A stretch of DNA of 64,000 nucleotides from Gambelia wislizenii (Eukaryota; Chordata; Lepidosauria; Squamata; Crotaphytidae), in contig JAUMIR010000001.1 of the NCBI GenBank assembly GCA_030847615.1, forward strand, positions 89,701,501-89,765,500, given 5' to 3'. Below are positions 31,903 to 42,389 of the stretch, piece by piece. A program made the position numbers and the translations under genes. Within the stretch, counting starts at the first letter, position 1; every line of letters begins with the position of its first letter. The notes beneath the pieces are model-generated. The model made no database searches. It worked only from the letters and a program-made list of their open reading frames with translations, and was not told where the DNA came from.

Positions 31903-32795
31903 TTCAAATTTGCAGATGACACCAAATTAGGAGGAGTAGCTAATACCCTAGAGGACAGGATCAAAATTCAGAATGACCTGAATAGACTGGAGAGCTGGGC
32001 CAAAGCTAACAAAATGAAATTCAATACTGAGAAATGTAAAGTACTGCATTTAGGACGGAAAAATGAAATGCATAAATATAGGATGGGAAGAGACCTGGCT
32101 GAATGAGACTGTGTGCGAAAGGGATCTAGGAGTCCTAGTAGACCACAAGTTGAACATGAGCCAACAGTGTGATGCGGCAGCTAAAAAGGCCAATGCAATT
32201 TTGGGCTGTATCAATGGAAGTATAGTGTCTAGATCAAGGGAAGTAATAGTGCCACTCTATTCTGCCTTGGTCAGACCTCACTTAGAATATTGTGTCCAGT
32301 TCTGGGCACCACAATTCAAAAAGTATATTGACAAATTGGAGCGTGTCCAGAGAAGGGCAACTAAAATGGTGAAAGGTCTGGAAACCATGCCTTATGAGGA
32401 GATACTTAGGGAGTTGGGTATGTTTAGCCTGGAAAAAAGGCGGTTAAGAGGCGATATGATAGCCCTGTTTAAGTATTTGAAGGGATGTCACGCTGAGGAT
32501 GGAGCAGGCTTGTTTTCTGCTGCTCCAGAGACTAGAACACGGAGCAATGGGTGCAAGCTCCAGGAACAGAGATTCCACCTCAACATTAGGAGGAACTTTT
32601 TGACAGTAAGAGCTGTTCGGCAGTGGAACGCACTCCCTCGGAGCGTGGTGGGGTCTCCTTCCTTGGAGGTCTTTAAACAGAGGCTGGATTGCCATCTGTC
32701 GGGGATGCTTTGATCAAGATTTCCTGCGTGGCAGGGGTTTGGGCTGGATGGCCCTCATGGTCTCTTCTAACTCTGCAATTCTATGATTCTATGTG
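31903..32795 (+). pseudogene. CR1 LINE ORF2, reverse transcriptase C-terminal half
   Basis: Begins in the CR1 RT palm with FADDTKLGG (the FADD catalytic motif), followed by DLNRLESWAKANKMKFN and KCKVLHLGR. There is one frame change near 32095. Then come [67 protein letters not shown] and [15 protein letters not shown]. The 3' end is CTATGATTCTATG. CR1 RT copies its own RNA by target-primed reverse transcription. This copy is 5'-truncated and frameshifted, so it is dead, but its C-terminal half is well preserved. Confidence 0.95.
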
Positions 32796-32865
32796 TCAGC
32801 CTTTGCAGAAGAGCTTAGAAATGTTACAGCAAATTCCTCAGTTGCCTTGCAGACAATTTCATTGT

Positions 32866-33418
32866 CCAGAAGTTGGAAGAGGCAACAACGGGATCAGCTA
32901 TTTTAGATCTGATCCTAACCAACAGAGATGATCTGGTTAATGGGGTTGAAGTGTTGGGATCCTTACAGGGGAGTGACCATGTTCTCCTGGAGTTTGTTAT
33001 ACAGAGGAAAGGGGGAAGCCAAGCATAGACAGGCATGCCTTCTATACTTTAAGAAAACTGATTTCAGAAAACTTAGGGAATTACTGGGAGTGATCCCATG
33101 GTCAGGAATATTAAAAGAGAAGGTAGTACATGATGGATGGGAGTTTCTGAAAAGTGAGATATTGAAGGTACAACTTCAAACAGTTCTAATGAGGAGGAAA
33201 AATGGCAGGTATCTAAAGAAACCAGTATGGATGACAGTAAGAGCTGTTCGGCAGTGGAATGCACTGTCTCGGAGTGTGGTAGAGTCTCCTTCTTTGGAGG
33301 TTTTTAAACAGAGGCTGGATGGCCATTTGTCGGGAATGCTTTGTTTATTCCTGCATGGCAGGGGTTTGGACTGGATGGCCCTTGTAGTCTCTTCCAACTC
33401 TATGATTCTATGATTCTA
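32866..33418 (+). pseudogene. CR1 LINE copy, internally deleted (endonuclease joined to 3' end)
   Basis: The first part encodes the end of the CR1 endonuclease (ATTGSAILDLILTNRDDLVNG, GSLQGSDHVLLEFVI), including the SDH catalytic motif. It is followed by a region with the pattern of the endonuclease-RT linker. Near 33232 the sequence jumps directly to the last ~180 bp of CR1 ([21 protein letters not shown]) and the ATTCTATG tail. The RT is missing, so either an internal deletion or a template-switch event made this copy. Confidence 0.88.
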
Positions 33419-33421
33419 CTT

Positions 33422-33510
33422 GTTTGGACTACAAAGCTCAGGATTCCCCAACCAGCAAGGGCACCATTTATGCTGGCAGGGGATTTCTGTGGGTTGTAGT
33501 CCAAAAAAGG
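33422..33510. mobile_element. short palindromic repeat (TTGTAGTCCAA type)
   Basis: Starts TTGGACTACAAAGCTCAGGA and ends GGGTTGTAGTCCAA, with a GCTGG-rich centre. Degraded relatives of this foldback lie near 34905-34985, 35318-35460, 37138-37205, 43277-43356 and 55376-55455. Confidence 0.55.
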
Positions 33511-33523
33511 AACTGACGCCATA

Positions 33524-33550
33524 GGGGGTGGGGGTGGGGGTGGGGGTGGG
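33524..33550. repeat. (GGGGGT)n minisatellite, G-quadruplex candidate
   Basis: Four to five runs of five G separated by single T on the plus strand. Confidence 0.9.
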
Positions 33551-34005
33551 ATTCAGATTCTAATATACAAAGTAATTTCTCAAGCTCTAATCTTCTAGAT
33601 ATGCTAAGAACTTGATCTCTGTCAATTATGGTTGCTACTCAAGCTAAATTAGGCATACAAAACCCATTTTATTATGTTTTAAAAATACCGTTAGAAGATG
33701 CTGGATACTGTAGTTAAAAATCCAAATTAGGATATGATAAAATAAAATAGAATACACGGCACTTTTGAACCATATTTGGAACTGTAACAAATTCTCCATG
33801 TAGCAAACGTATTGACAATCCTGTGGAATATCCTGTGGAGTTTCACAGTGACGTAGAAGAATATATGCTAGAATTATTCTTCTCTTAGGTAAATGTCTTT
33901 CTGTTTATTCAGACCTTTGAGTGTTAATTGTATGATGCAGAAGATTTGTTAATTGTATTTGTAATTTTATCATCACATCATCATATATTAAACTGCCTTT
34001 TAAAA
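33551..34005. other. no recognised feature
   Basis: AT-rich. No gene or repeat was identified. Confidence 0.3.
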
Positions 34006-34009
34006 ACTG

Positions 34010-34160
34010 TTTTAAGATAGTGTTTTAATGTGATTGTTTTCTTTTATAAAAAACTTTTGCACTGTCCATTGTTTTAACTGCATTCTGTTTTACCTCAAAT
34101 TGTGAGCCACCTTGGATCTCACATTGGAAGAAAGCTATAAAGATATAAATGAAAGGATAT
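34010..34160 (+). repeat. LINE 3' tail (L2-like)
   Basis: AATTGTGAGCCACCTTGGAT, CTCACATTGGAAGAAAG and a TATAAAgaTATAAAT end resemble 21785-21975. Confidence 0.5.
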
Positions 34161-35760
34161 AAAGATAAAGATATACTGTATATCTATATTTATATATTCC
34201 AAGCTCTATAGATACCTTATGAGTTTGTGGCTGAAATAAGATCTGCACTCAGGGTTTGCCTGCTTCCCCTTTTTAACCACCCACCAACTCTCTCTAATCT
34301 TTATGAAGAGAGATGAATGAGTTGACTGAAGATCAGAGGACTCAGAGGTGTGAAGGTGCTCTGTGTCCCTTAAAACATTTTCCTAACTTTCCTTTCATTC
34401 AAAAAAGGAGAAGAGAGGAATCTTCTCACTTGCATTTTGGGCGGCATTCTTCTCTCTCTCTTTCTCTCCCTTCCCGCCACCACTGTTCCCTTTGGTTCTT
34501 TAAGGCTGGAGCTGTGAATCTCCAAGTGTCACAAGCTTCTCACCTCAAAGTTACGCAGGTGAGAGGGTGTTGCTTGTTCACACTGATGTGAGAACAGTGT
34601 CTCAGCAGGGAGCTGAGTCCCTTTAGAAAAGCCATGATAAAGTTATAATATGCTGACACCTTTTTTCTGTTTGCCTTCCTCACTCTAATTTCACTCTAAG
34701 AACTGATGAACCCATGTGAGTCTCTTCATTACATGTTGGAAGGAATAAAGTGGCCTGCCTTTGTAAAACGGGTGTGAGTTTACAACATTTAGTTTCATTC
34801 TCTTTCACCCACCTCTTTTTACACTACTTTTTACAGTATTTCAGGGGTACTTGCATTTTACCAGTCTCTTCTATATAATATCTCTGAGAGCCTGGGAATG
34901 TCATAGTTTTGGACTATAACTCCTAGAATCTCCCTGGGGGAACTATTAAACCTGTAGTTTAAAAAAATTCTTCAAAGCACTGACTCTCTTTATTCTGGTA
35001 TATCTAATATACCAGGTATGCAAATATGCACATATTTATACCAGGTGTATGTTGGCCAGGTCTCGTGGAGATCTCTAATTCATAAAACTGCCATAAGTTG
35101 AAGCCAACTTGGCAAATAACAACAAAATAATAAATATATTGAGGATATGATGGCAAAGGACCCTGTAATAGATTAGATCATGAGATGTGTAAGTAGATTT
35201 CTACTTGTGCTGGGACAATTCTGAGTCTTTTGCCAGTATCATGGGATGCAAGTCAGTTTTTAACTGACTATATTTGAGATTGTTGGTTTTTTAACCAGAG
35301 TTTGGAAAGGATGCTTTTTTTGGACTATAGCTCCCAGGATCTCCTTTAGTAGAAAAAAGGTCTGCAATAGAGGCAAGGATGGCCTGGGACAAGTAATCAT
35401 GACTAGCCATGCTGGCTGAGGGATTTTGGGAGCTGTAGGCCAAAAGAGTAACTTTCCCAAAATCTACCCAAGGATGGATAGAGGGCACTTGTAGGATTTG
35501 CTAAGCCTAAGCATCAAAGTAACTTTGTGTCCCTTTGATATTATGTATCATGATAATTTCAGGTGGATACTCTATAAAAGGGGCTTCAGGCAGCAAAATG
35601 TCCTGGGCCATACTTGCCTCTGCTGTAGTCCCTTCTTCCCCTCAGTCTGAAGCTACTCCAGAGTTCAGCGAATGTTATGGCATAGGTGGGGTGGGGTAAT
35701 TTGCCGAATGAGAGTGAGGAGGCTTGTTCAGATGGAATGCCTTCCACTTGTGTAAGCATC
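34161..35760. other. mostly unrecognised; degraded foldback repeats near 34905 and 35318
   Basis: The palindromic TGGACTAtAgCTCCCaG... GGGAGCTGTAGGCCAAAA pair at 35318-35450 is a diverged relative of 33422-33510. A SINE/Bov-B tail fragment (GCCATAAGTTGAAGCC, AACAACAA) lies at 35090-35130. No gene was seen. Confidence 0.4.
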
Positions 35761-35767
35761 CTTTTTG

Positions 35768-36300
35768 ATTGTGTGTGTGTATATGTACCTTCAAGTTGAT
35801 TTTCAACTTATGAGGACACCATGAAGGGAGCCCTGGTGGTGCAGTGGTTAAATGCCGATACTGCAGCCACAGTGTTGCGAGTTCAATCCCAAGGGCTCCA
35901 AGGTTGACTCAGCCTTCCATCCTTTCACAGGTCAGTAAAATGAGTGGGGGCAATTAGCTAACACACATTGTAAACTGCTTAGAGAGTGCCTAGCATACTA
36001 TAAAGTGGTGTAGATGTGTAAGTGCTATTGTTTACTATTTGTAAGCTGCTCTGAGAGCCTTTATGGCTGAAGAGCAGGGCAGAAATACTCAAACAAGCAA
36101 ACAAATAAATAAAATTAAGTTCATAGGGTTTTCTAAGGCAAGGAATACCCAGGGTTTGGCCAGTTCCTTCCTTTGAAATATATCCTACCATACCTGCTAT
36201 TCATTGGTGGTCTCCCATGCAAGTACTAACTGGGGTTAACACTGCTTAACTTCAAAGATCAGACAGGATCTGGTGCCTTCAAGGTATTTTGGCTATAGCT
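35768..36300 (-). repeat. 5S-Sauria-type SINE split by another SINE
   Basis: The tail part (TACCTTCAAGTTGATTTTCA, ACTTATGAGGACACCATGA) is at 35785-35825. The remainder, with the inverted 5S-derived head (CAAGTACTAACTGGGGTTAA, AAGATCAGACAGGATCTGG), is at 36112-36285. The tRNA-type SINE lies between. Confidence 0.9.
35826..36112 (+). repeat. tRNA-derived SINE (second type)
   Basis: The head GAGCCCTGGTGGTGCAGTGG ... GAGTTCAATCCCAAGGGCTC has Pol III box A and box B like text. The body contains GTTGACTCAGCCTTCCATCC, GGCAATTAGCTAAC and GTAAACTGCTTAGAGAG. The tail ends in AAATAAAT. It is inserted in a 5S-Sauria SINE. Confidence 0.92.
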
Positions 36301-36474
36301 AGTGTATTTTAAGAGCATTTCTTGTAGCTACTTAAAAAAAATCTCAGAGTGATTAGTGCAGTGTTTAAAATACTTTTATTTTATGCACACAATTTACAAT
36401 GATGACAGACAAACAACGTTTATATTATATTATTGCACTACAACTCTGGCTTGATTCATTATTAACCATTAGCT

Positions 36475-36960
36475 TTGATAACAAAGATTGAGGGAGGAAT
36501 GCAAAATGAAGCAGTAACAGGAAAAATCATGTTTCCAATTTGTATGTATGGTTGTGAAAGCTGGACAGGGAAGAAAGCTGAGAGGAAGATAATCAGCTCA
36601 TTTGAAATGTGGTGCTGGAGGAGAGTTCTACAGATACTACCATGGACTGCTAAAAAGAGAAATGAATGGGTGCTAGTGCAAATCAAGCCAATAGAGGCCA
36701 AAACGACCAAAACAATAAGCCATTGCCTTATCATGAGAAGACGTGACTCACTGAAAAAGATGATAAAGTTGGGCAAAGTGAAAGGCAATAGGAAAAGAGG
36801 AAGACCACACTACATGTGAATTGATTCAGTCAAGGAAGCCACAGGCCTGAGTCTGCATGCAAGACCTCAGTAGAGCAGATGAGGACAGCTGGCCTTGGAG
36901 GTCTTCCATTCATAGTGTCTCCATAAGTTGAAGGAGACTTGACAGCAAATAGCAACAACA
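36475..36960 (+). pseudogene. Bov-B/RTE LINE ORF C-terminus and 3' tail
   Basis: The frame 36475-36819 encodes the Bov-B C-terminal region: MYGCESWTGKKAERK, FEMWCWRRVLQI, PWTAKKRNEWVL, HCLIMRRRDSLKKMI, LGKVKGNRKRGRPH. The tail follows (GCAACAACAGG end, CTCCATAAGTTGAAGGAGAC). This LINE supplies the machinery thought to mobilise the Sauria-type SINEs, whose tails match it. It is 5'-truncated with a stop after the RGRP motif, so this copy is inactive. Confidence 0.93.
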
Positions 36961-37244
36961 GGAAAAAAAATGAAGATGCTTCAGAACTATATCACAAAAT
37001 TTTAGCAGAAATTCTGAAATAATATTCCAGTCCACACACTTTGTCCTGGGAAATGCAGATCAGGTCAGTCTACATGAGAAGTTGTAAAGATCAAACATCC
37101 TCAAGCATTCTTTACACAAACATTGGTCCTCCACATGTTTTGGACTTAATCTCCCAGAAGTCCCATTTAGATTGGCCAGTGGTCAGGATTCTAGGACATT
37201 AAAGTCTGAGAATCACTGCCCTATAAGGATTATCTATTATGCAC
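36961..37244. other. no recognised feature
   Basis: AT-rich. A weak foldback relative (TTTTGGACTTAATCTCCCAG) lies near 37138. Confidence 0.3.
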
Positions 37245-37246
37245 CT

Positions 37247-37690
37247 AGCATGGTGTAATGGTTTGAGTGTTGGACTATGGAGATTATCAGACGCAGCGAA
37301 AGGTACCTTACAAGAACACCAGGATGATATTTCTGTCCCACGAACAGGACCTGGTTTCACATGATGTCATGCTCGTCACAATCTGCTCCTGTGCTTCAGC
37401 AGTTAGTAAGGCGGCACTTTTCATTGACGGGATCTCTCCGTCAATGAAAAGCACCACCTTACTAACTGCTGAAGCACAGGAACAGAATGTGATGAGCACG
37501 AGGACATGTGAAACTGGGTCCTGTTCACAGGACAGGAACGTTGTCCTGGCATTCTTGTAACGTACTTTTTGGATGCGTCTGATAATCACCTATGACTCTG
37601 GAGACCAAGTCTATCTCAGAAGATCCTGTAATAGGGTTGCCTTAAGATTGTCATAAGTAGGAAATTACTTGAAGGCACACAACAATAAAC
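37247..37690 (+). repeat. Sauria-type SINE split by palindromic element E
   Basis: The head GCATGGTGTAATGGTTTGAG ... TTGGACTAT is at 37249-37278. The rest (GACTCTGGAGACCAAGTC, GTAGGAAATTACTTGAAGGC, ACACAACAA) begins at 37594. In other copies of this SINE the sequence reads straight through GGACTATGACTCTGG, which fixes the insertion point. Confidence 0.92.
37279..37590. mobile_element. palindromic DNA element E, inside a SINE
   Basis: 312 bp with ends GGAGATTATCAGACGCA and (inverted) GGTGATTATCAGACGCA. A perfect TAT duplication (37276-37278, 37591-37593) is confirmed by the SINE empty site. Arms include AAGAACACCAGGATGATAT, ACAGGACCTGGTTTCACATG and GCGGCACTTTTCATTGACGG with their inverses around an ATCTCTCC loop. 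No coding capacity. The interior sequence differs entirely from A-D. Confidence 0.93.
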
Positions 37691-39718
37691 TTGCTAAAAT
37701 GAGGTGGGCAAAGTACATTCCACCAGATATTGTTGGACTGCAACTCAGTCATCCTTCACCACTGGCTACAGCAGTTATGGCTGACCAACATCTGGAAGGC
37801 CACTAGTTGCCCACCTCTAGACTAGCTAGACTCAACCCTTATATTAGTTGAGACCCTGATATTATTGACCTGAAACTCTTGTCATTCTTCATCATCAGCA
37901 TGGCTAGCCTGCATCTACTGTGAATTGCACTCTAACAACCCCTGGAGGTCCACACAATTTCCACTTCTGTCATATAGGATGAAAAAGTGCTTCTCTTGTC
38001 CATTCTTACAGCATTCAAATGTACCCCAAAGTAGGAAAATTGGCAATTTTGAACTCATTGGAAATATTTAGATTGAGTATGCGGCTGGGTGAAATTTCTT
38101 TTATTTAAACTTTACTGAATTACTCTATGATATTGTGTCTCATGTTTTTTAAAAAAATAAATCAAAGCAACTGCTAACAAAAACATGTTTTTTAAAGATG
38201 CAAAAATTAATCCACAATAGTACTATTAGTTTAAAAAAAAACCTAGTTCAAAAATTATATGAGAAATAAAGGAAAACCTACAAGAAGTAAACAAACATAG
38301 CAGCAAAACGCAGAACCACTCTGGAAGAGAAGAAAATGCACAAGATTAGAAGAGCCCACTTTTCACTTGGCCTCTGAAGAACCTAAGGTCCACTTGATTG
38401 GCTCCATTACTGAAAAGTCTCTCTTCCTTTTGTATACCCATTGAGCTTCTGTCAACAGTGGAAGACAGAGCAAGGTCTCAGAAGTTTAAAAGACAACATA
38501 AGCAGGGTACATATGGGGACAGATTCTGATATTCCCAGCTATATAGTGCTTTAAAGATGCGAACCAGCATTCTGAATTGAGCTCAGAAACAGATGGGTAC
38601 TTGGGCAGCTAGGGCACACTATAAATTTGGAGTCATCTACTCTGCTTGATTCAATCTGGTAACAGCAGTTGACATTTCTGAACACTTTTCATGAGCAATC
38701 TTACTGCCTTAATGGTAAAAGTGGTATTTATCCATAGAACAATCTGGAATCTCTTTCTGTTGAAATTTTTGAAAAAGATAGGAAGCTGCTGCAGGCACCT
38801 AGCCTGTCTTTGAGCAATAGAAGATTGGCTTGGGATGGCGGAGGCAGGGTGGGTTGCCTGCTTTTCTGCTTTTTAATCATTTTGTTTCTCTTGCTTTGTT
38901 TAAGGCCTAGTCTGTGCCAAGTCTTAGCTAGGTGACTGTGCTATTATATTATTTGGAGGTGTGACATTCACTTCCATGCTGCCAAATCTATGTTCTTTCT
39001 CTGTCTCAGTCTCTCTCCACTTCCGATCATTTACTTGCCATGTGTGTGACAGGAGGCAAGAGTGGGAACATTTCAAAGCTCTGGAAACCTTGTATTTCAT
39101 TCATAGGATCCTGAGGGGGATCAGAGAGAGAGGTTTATCAGCATGAGAATGTTTTCCTAACAACTTCCAACCATGGTGGTCAGCACCACAAACCTTTGTC
39201 AGAAACAGAAGACTGTCTACATTGCTGTGCATTTTATTTTAACTTCTCAAAGTGTAAAAGGAAAGCAGAGGGTGAAATCCACAATGTAAATTTGACTCCT
39301 TTGTTCCAGCAAGATACACCAAAGAAGGTAATGATGTTATGTTGGTTTTGTGTCTGTGAGTAAGTGTGTGTGTGGGGGGGATATTTTTAAGAGCTTGGAA
39401 CTGGTTCATGTATTCAAATTTCCCTATTGATTAGTGTTTGTTTTTATCACAACTTTCCTTAGTGGAACTTGAAAGTGCATTTTAGTCTTACATTTTTTTC
39501 CAGACAACTTAGCTAGCTGCACCCCCAGAGCTTTCAGGCTGTAACTGCAATGATTTCAATATGGGCTTCCTATATCTACAGCCAGCATTCTAGCCGCTGT
39601 GCTACACCGGGCCTCTTTGGCCAGAAGACCTTTCATTTGAGACAGAAGAGCGGTTAGCCATGACCTTATACTTACATTCTGAAATGCAAGTCCCAGTTGG
39701 GATACTGACCAAGTCAAG
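37691..39718. other. no recognised gene
   Basis: AT-rich sequence. The block 38540-38620 (TTAAAGATGCGAACCAGCAT, TGAATTGAGCTCAGAAACAG) resembles a LINE 3'-UTR-type repeat but is too short to classify. Confidence 0.3.
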
Positions 39719-40436
39719 GGTCATGTCAACACTGGTGCCTTAATCTGGGGCCAGCCAGCCAGGTTGCTCCGGACTGGCCCCAGATCAACCATGATGGTGG
39801 CCACATGCACTGGGCCAAATCCTGTGCAATGGTGTCTACATGGACTAACCAGGCCAATATCGCATTGGCCAGACTGGCTCATCCCCTGTTTTCAGAGCTG
39901 CCACCACTTTGGCACCCAAGCAGCTCCCTGTGAGAGCCTGACCATCACTGTTGCATCTGCTGAGGTCAGAATGGGGCACCCAGATATGTGATCAACAAGG
40001 AGGGGATCACTCTACCCCCTCCTTGTTGATTGTATGGGCTCCCCGTTCTGACCTCAGCAGAAGTGACGCTACCAGCCAGACTCTTGCAAAGAACTGCTGG
40101 CTGGCAGGGTGATGGCAGCTCCAACAGGGATCCATCCCCTTCCCTGTGCTGCTTAGCACAGTGTAAGGGAAATGGTGCATCTTTTGCTTGTGAACAACTG
40201 GATTGGGCTGAATCAAACCATAGGCAGCTGTCCACACACCAAAAGAACCCAAGGTCACTTAGGAGTTTCCGAGAAACCCCAGTTTTCCCTGACCCTGTTT
40301 AGTTCAGAGCAAAGTTGGTTTAAGGGGGGGGGGAATGTGGTTCCTCCCCAGAAACATCTATACATCGTCTGGACTGCCAGCACTGGATTCAGGGTGAGTC
40401 CACTTTTTTTTTTTAATTTGCCAGTGTAGACAAGGC
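39719..40436. mobile_element. foldback DNA element K (718 bp)
   Basis: Ends GGTCATGTCAACACTGG and (inverted) GGCCTTGTCTACACTGGC, flanked by AAG on both sides (39716-39718, 40437-40439). A long internal palindrome (about 39958-40065) pairs TGCTGAGGTCAGAATGGGG with CCCCGTTCTGACCTCAGCAG and GATCAACAAGGAGGGG with its inverse. The end motif resembles elements G and J (TTGTCTA), so these may be one wider superfamily. No domain was recognised in its frames. Confidence 0.8.
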
Positions 40437-40539
40437 CAAGGATGGCTAGACATCACCAAAAAAAAAAGAAAAAAAAAAGGTATTACCAAGAAAGGGGACA
40501 GAAGGTTGCAGAAAATTTGGACACCCTGACTCTGGGGGC

Positions 40540-40690
40540 GGGGGGCAGGATTCGAATCCCTACTTAGCCATGAAAACCTACTGAGTAACCTTGGACAAGT
40601 CACATGCTGTCAGCCTTAGAGAAGAAGGCAATGGCAAACTTCCTCTGAATAAATTGGTGGCAAATTTCCTCTGAATAAATCTAGGGGCTC
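40540..40690 (+). repeat. Sauria-type SINE fragment with internal duplication
   Basis: ATTCGAATCCCTACTTAGCC, ACCTTGGACAAGTCACATG and AAGGCAATGGCAAAC, then TTCCTCTGAATAAAT occurring twice. Head and tail are both incomplete. Confidence 0.7.
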
Positions 40691-40994
40691 ATCTAAATGG
40701 GAAGAAATAATGCACATAACTGCATATCATAGACAATTCACAGCAGTGTTCCTTTGTCTCCAATGGCATTTTGGCAAAAACAAAAGTATGCGAAGTGCTC
40801 CTCCGTGATGTTCATATGGCCGTGAATCATGATGGCAGCTGTGTCAGTTTTGCATGGATGGCCAAGGAAGGCAAAGGGGACCCAGCAGCACAGCACCCAG
40901 AGATGACAAGGAGGGAGGACACCATGAGGAAGAGGAAGAGAGTCGCCCAGCCTTCACCCATCCCAGTAGCAGTGGCAGTGGCCTACAATTCTGG

Positions 40995-41152
40995 CTGTAA
41001 AGGGATGGTAAGAGCCTTGGCCAGCCACTCAGAGAAGGAAGAAGGGGGTGATTCTTTGCCAATCCAGCAGAAAGTGAGATGAAGTGGCAAAGAATCGCCC
41101 TCTCTTCCTTCTGCCAGTGGCTGGCCAGGAGGCTCCTACTGTCCCTTTGCAG
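40995..41152. repeat. 158 bp palindrome
   Basis: CTGTAAAGGGATGGTAAGAG ... GGTGATTCTTTGCCA pairs with TGGCAAAGAATCGCC ... CCCTTTGCAG around a ~22 bp loop. It probably belongs to a foldback element whose outer ends I could not locate. Confidence 0.75.
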
Positions 41153-41153
41153 T

Positions 41154-41482
41154 CAGAACAGTCCTGATTAATCCTCTACCATCTCACTTTTCCAACTGCT
41201 TTTAAAATGTCCCAGTTTCTCTCTCTTCCTCCCGCTTTCCTCTCAGCTTGTTTCCATTGCTGCAAACTGAGTTCAAATTTCAAAGTACTGTGTACTGAGC
41301 AGAGTGAAGACGAGAGGACAGGGCAGAATCTTGCCCTCTTCTGTAAACTCAGTAGAAAGCAAATGGCTACATCCTCTCCTATCTTGTGTGATCTTCTGCC
41401 TTAATAACTCTTGCCATCTTGACGAGATTCTGATGTTGCTTGGCCACATGTGTCCTAGTTTTCCTCTGTGCAGTGTTAGAGG
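41154..41482 (+). repeat. unknown dispersed repeat L, copy 2
   Basis: Homologous to 26337-26672 and 55688-56285. It contains CAGTCCTGATTAATCCTC, TTTAAAATGTCCCAGTTTC, TGATGTTGCTTGGCC and TCCTaGTTTTCcTCTG. Confidence 0.65.
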
Positions 41483-42389
41483 GCATGCTATTGTTTTCAC
41501 ATATAAAGTAGCATTGTTCTGACTGTAGATTTTGATTAGGAGTTGTGGTGATTCATCTCTTTTTTTCAAAGAGTCACTTCCAGAAAGTGTTCTGGGGATA
41601 ACATGCTGACTTATGGTCTGGGGATATTTCAGGACTCAATGTTGCTCCTATGCACTCAGGTGTGGGACCCCTTTCCCACAATCTTTGCTTGCTTTGGTTT
41701 GTTAGCCAAATGCTGAGAGGCAAGTGTAATCTTTCATGACATGGTTATATCCAGAGAAGATTACTATGCATTACCAATACAGGGCTGGCATTGAAAACAA
41801 TTTAGAAACTTCAACATTACAGATTGGAACCGCCTGATTATCAAAAGGAGTAAGCTACCATCCAACATAGGTATGTTGTCAGTTGGCTAACCATTTGTTT
41901 CTGAAGGCATTTTTTTTAAAAATGATGATTTTTTTAACTTTAAAAATGCTGACTGGTCAGTTTCAAGATTATGTGACATCTCTCATATTATTGCAACATT
42001 CCTCCCCTCCCTGCACCCAGCTCCTGTTATTGCATTTGAAGGTCAGGTCCTGCTTTAAATATTATCCCTACAGATGCATAGTTGCCACATATGAGGAATA
42101 TGGTCTTCATTGTGGTGTCCTCATAACTGTGAAATTACCTTCTTGTAGAGTTCCATTTCTTCCTCTGTCTTGTTGCATTTTGGAAGTGACTGAAACATAT
42201 TTTTTGCCAAGCTTTTGAGAACTGAATCTCCTCCCCTTTCTTCATTACACTAGTTTTAATTCTTTGAGTTTTAAACTACATTTAGTTCTTTAGCAATATT
42301 TCTGACCCCCCCCAACTACAATGAGAACTCTTTTTTGAAAGATGATTTTTGAATATCATTCATACATTTGATAAAGTAAACAAATTTAT
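41483..42389. other. no recognised feature
   Basis: No gene or repeat family was identified. Confidence 0.3.

Noticed and set aside
35826..35900. Possible tRNA gene
   Set aside because: Pol III box text is present but no cloverleaf acceptor stem closes, and the sequence continues as a SINE.
2162..37590. CRISPR-like or integron-like reading of the repeated palindromes
   Set aside because: The palindromes are dispersed single insertions with target duplications in a eukaryotic repeat landscape. There are no regular spacers or Cas-like genes.
38961..39146. Plus-strand 61-codon frame with a Cys/His-containing stretch (CHVCDRRQEW)
   Set aside because: Too short, no paired zinc ligands, no splice or conservation evidence.
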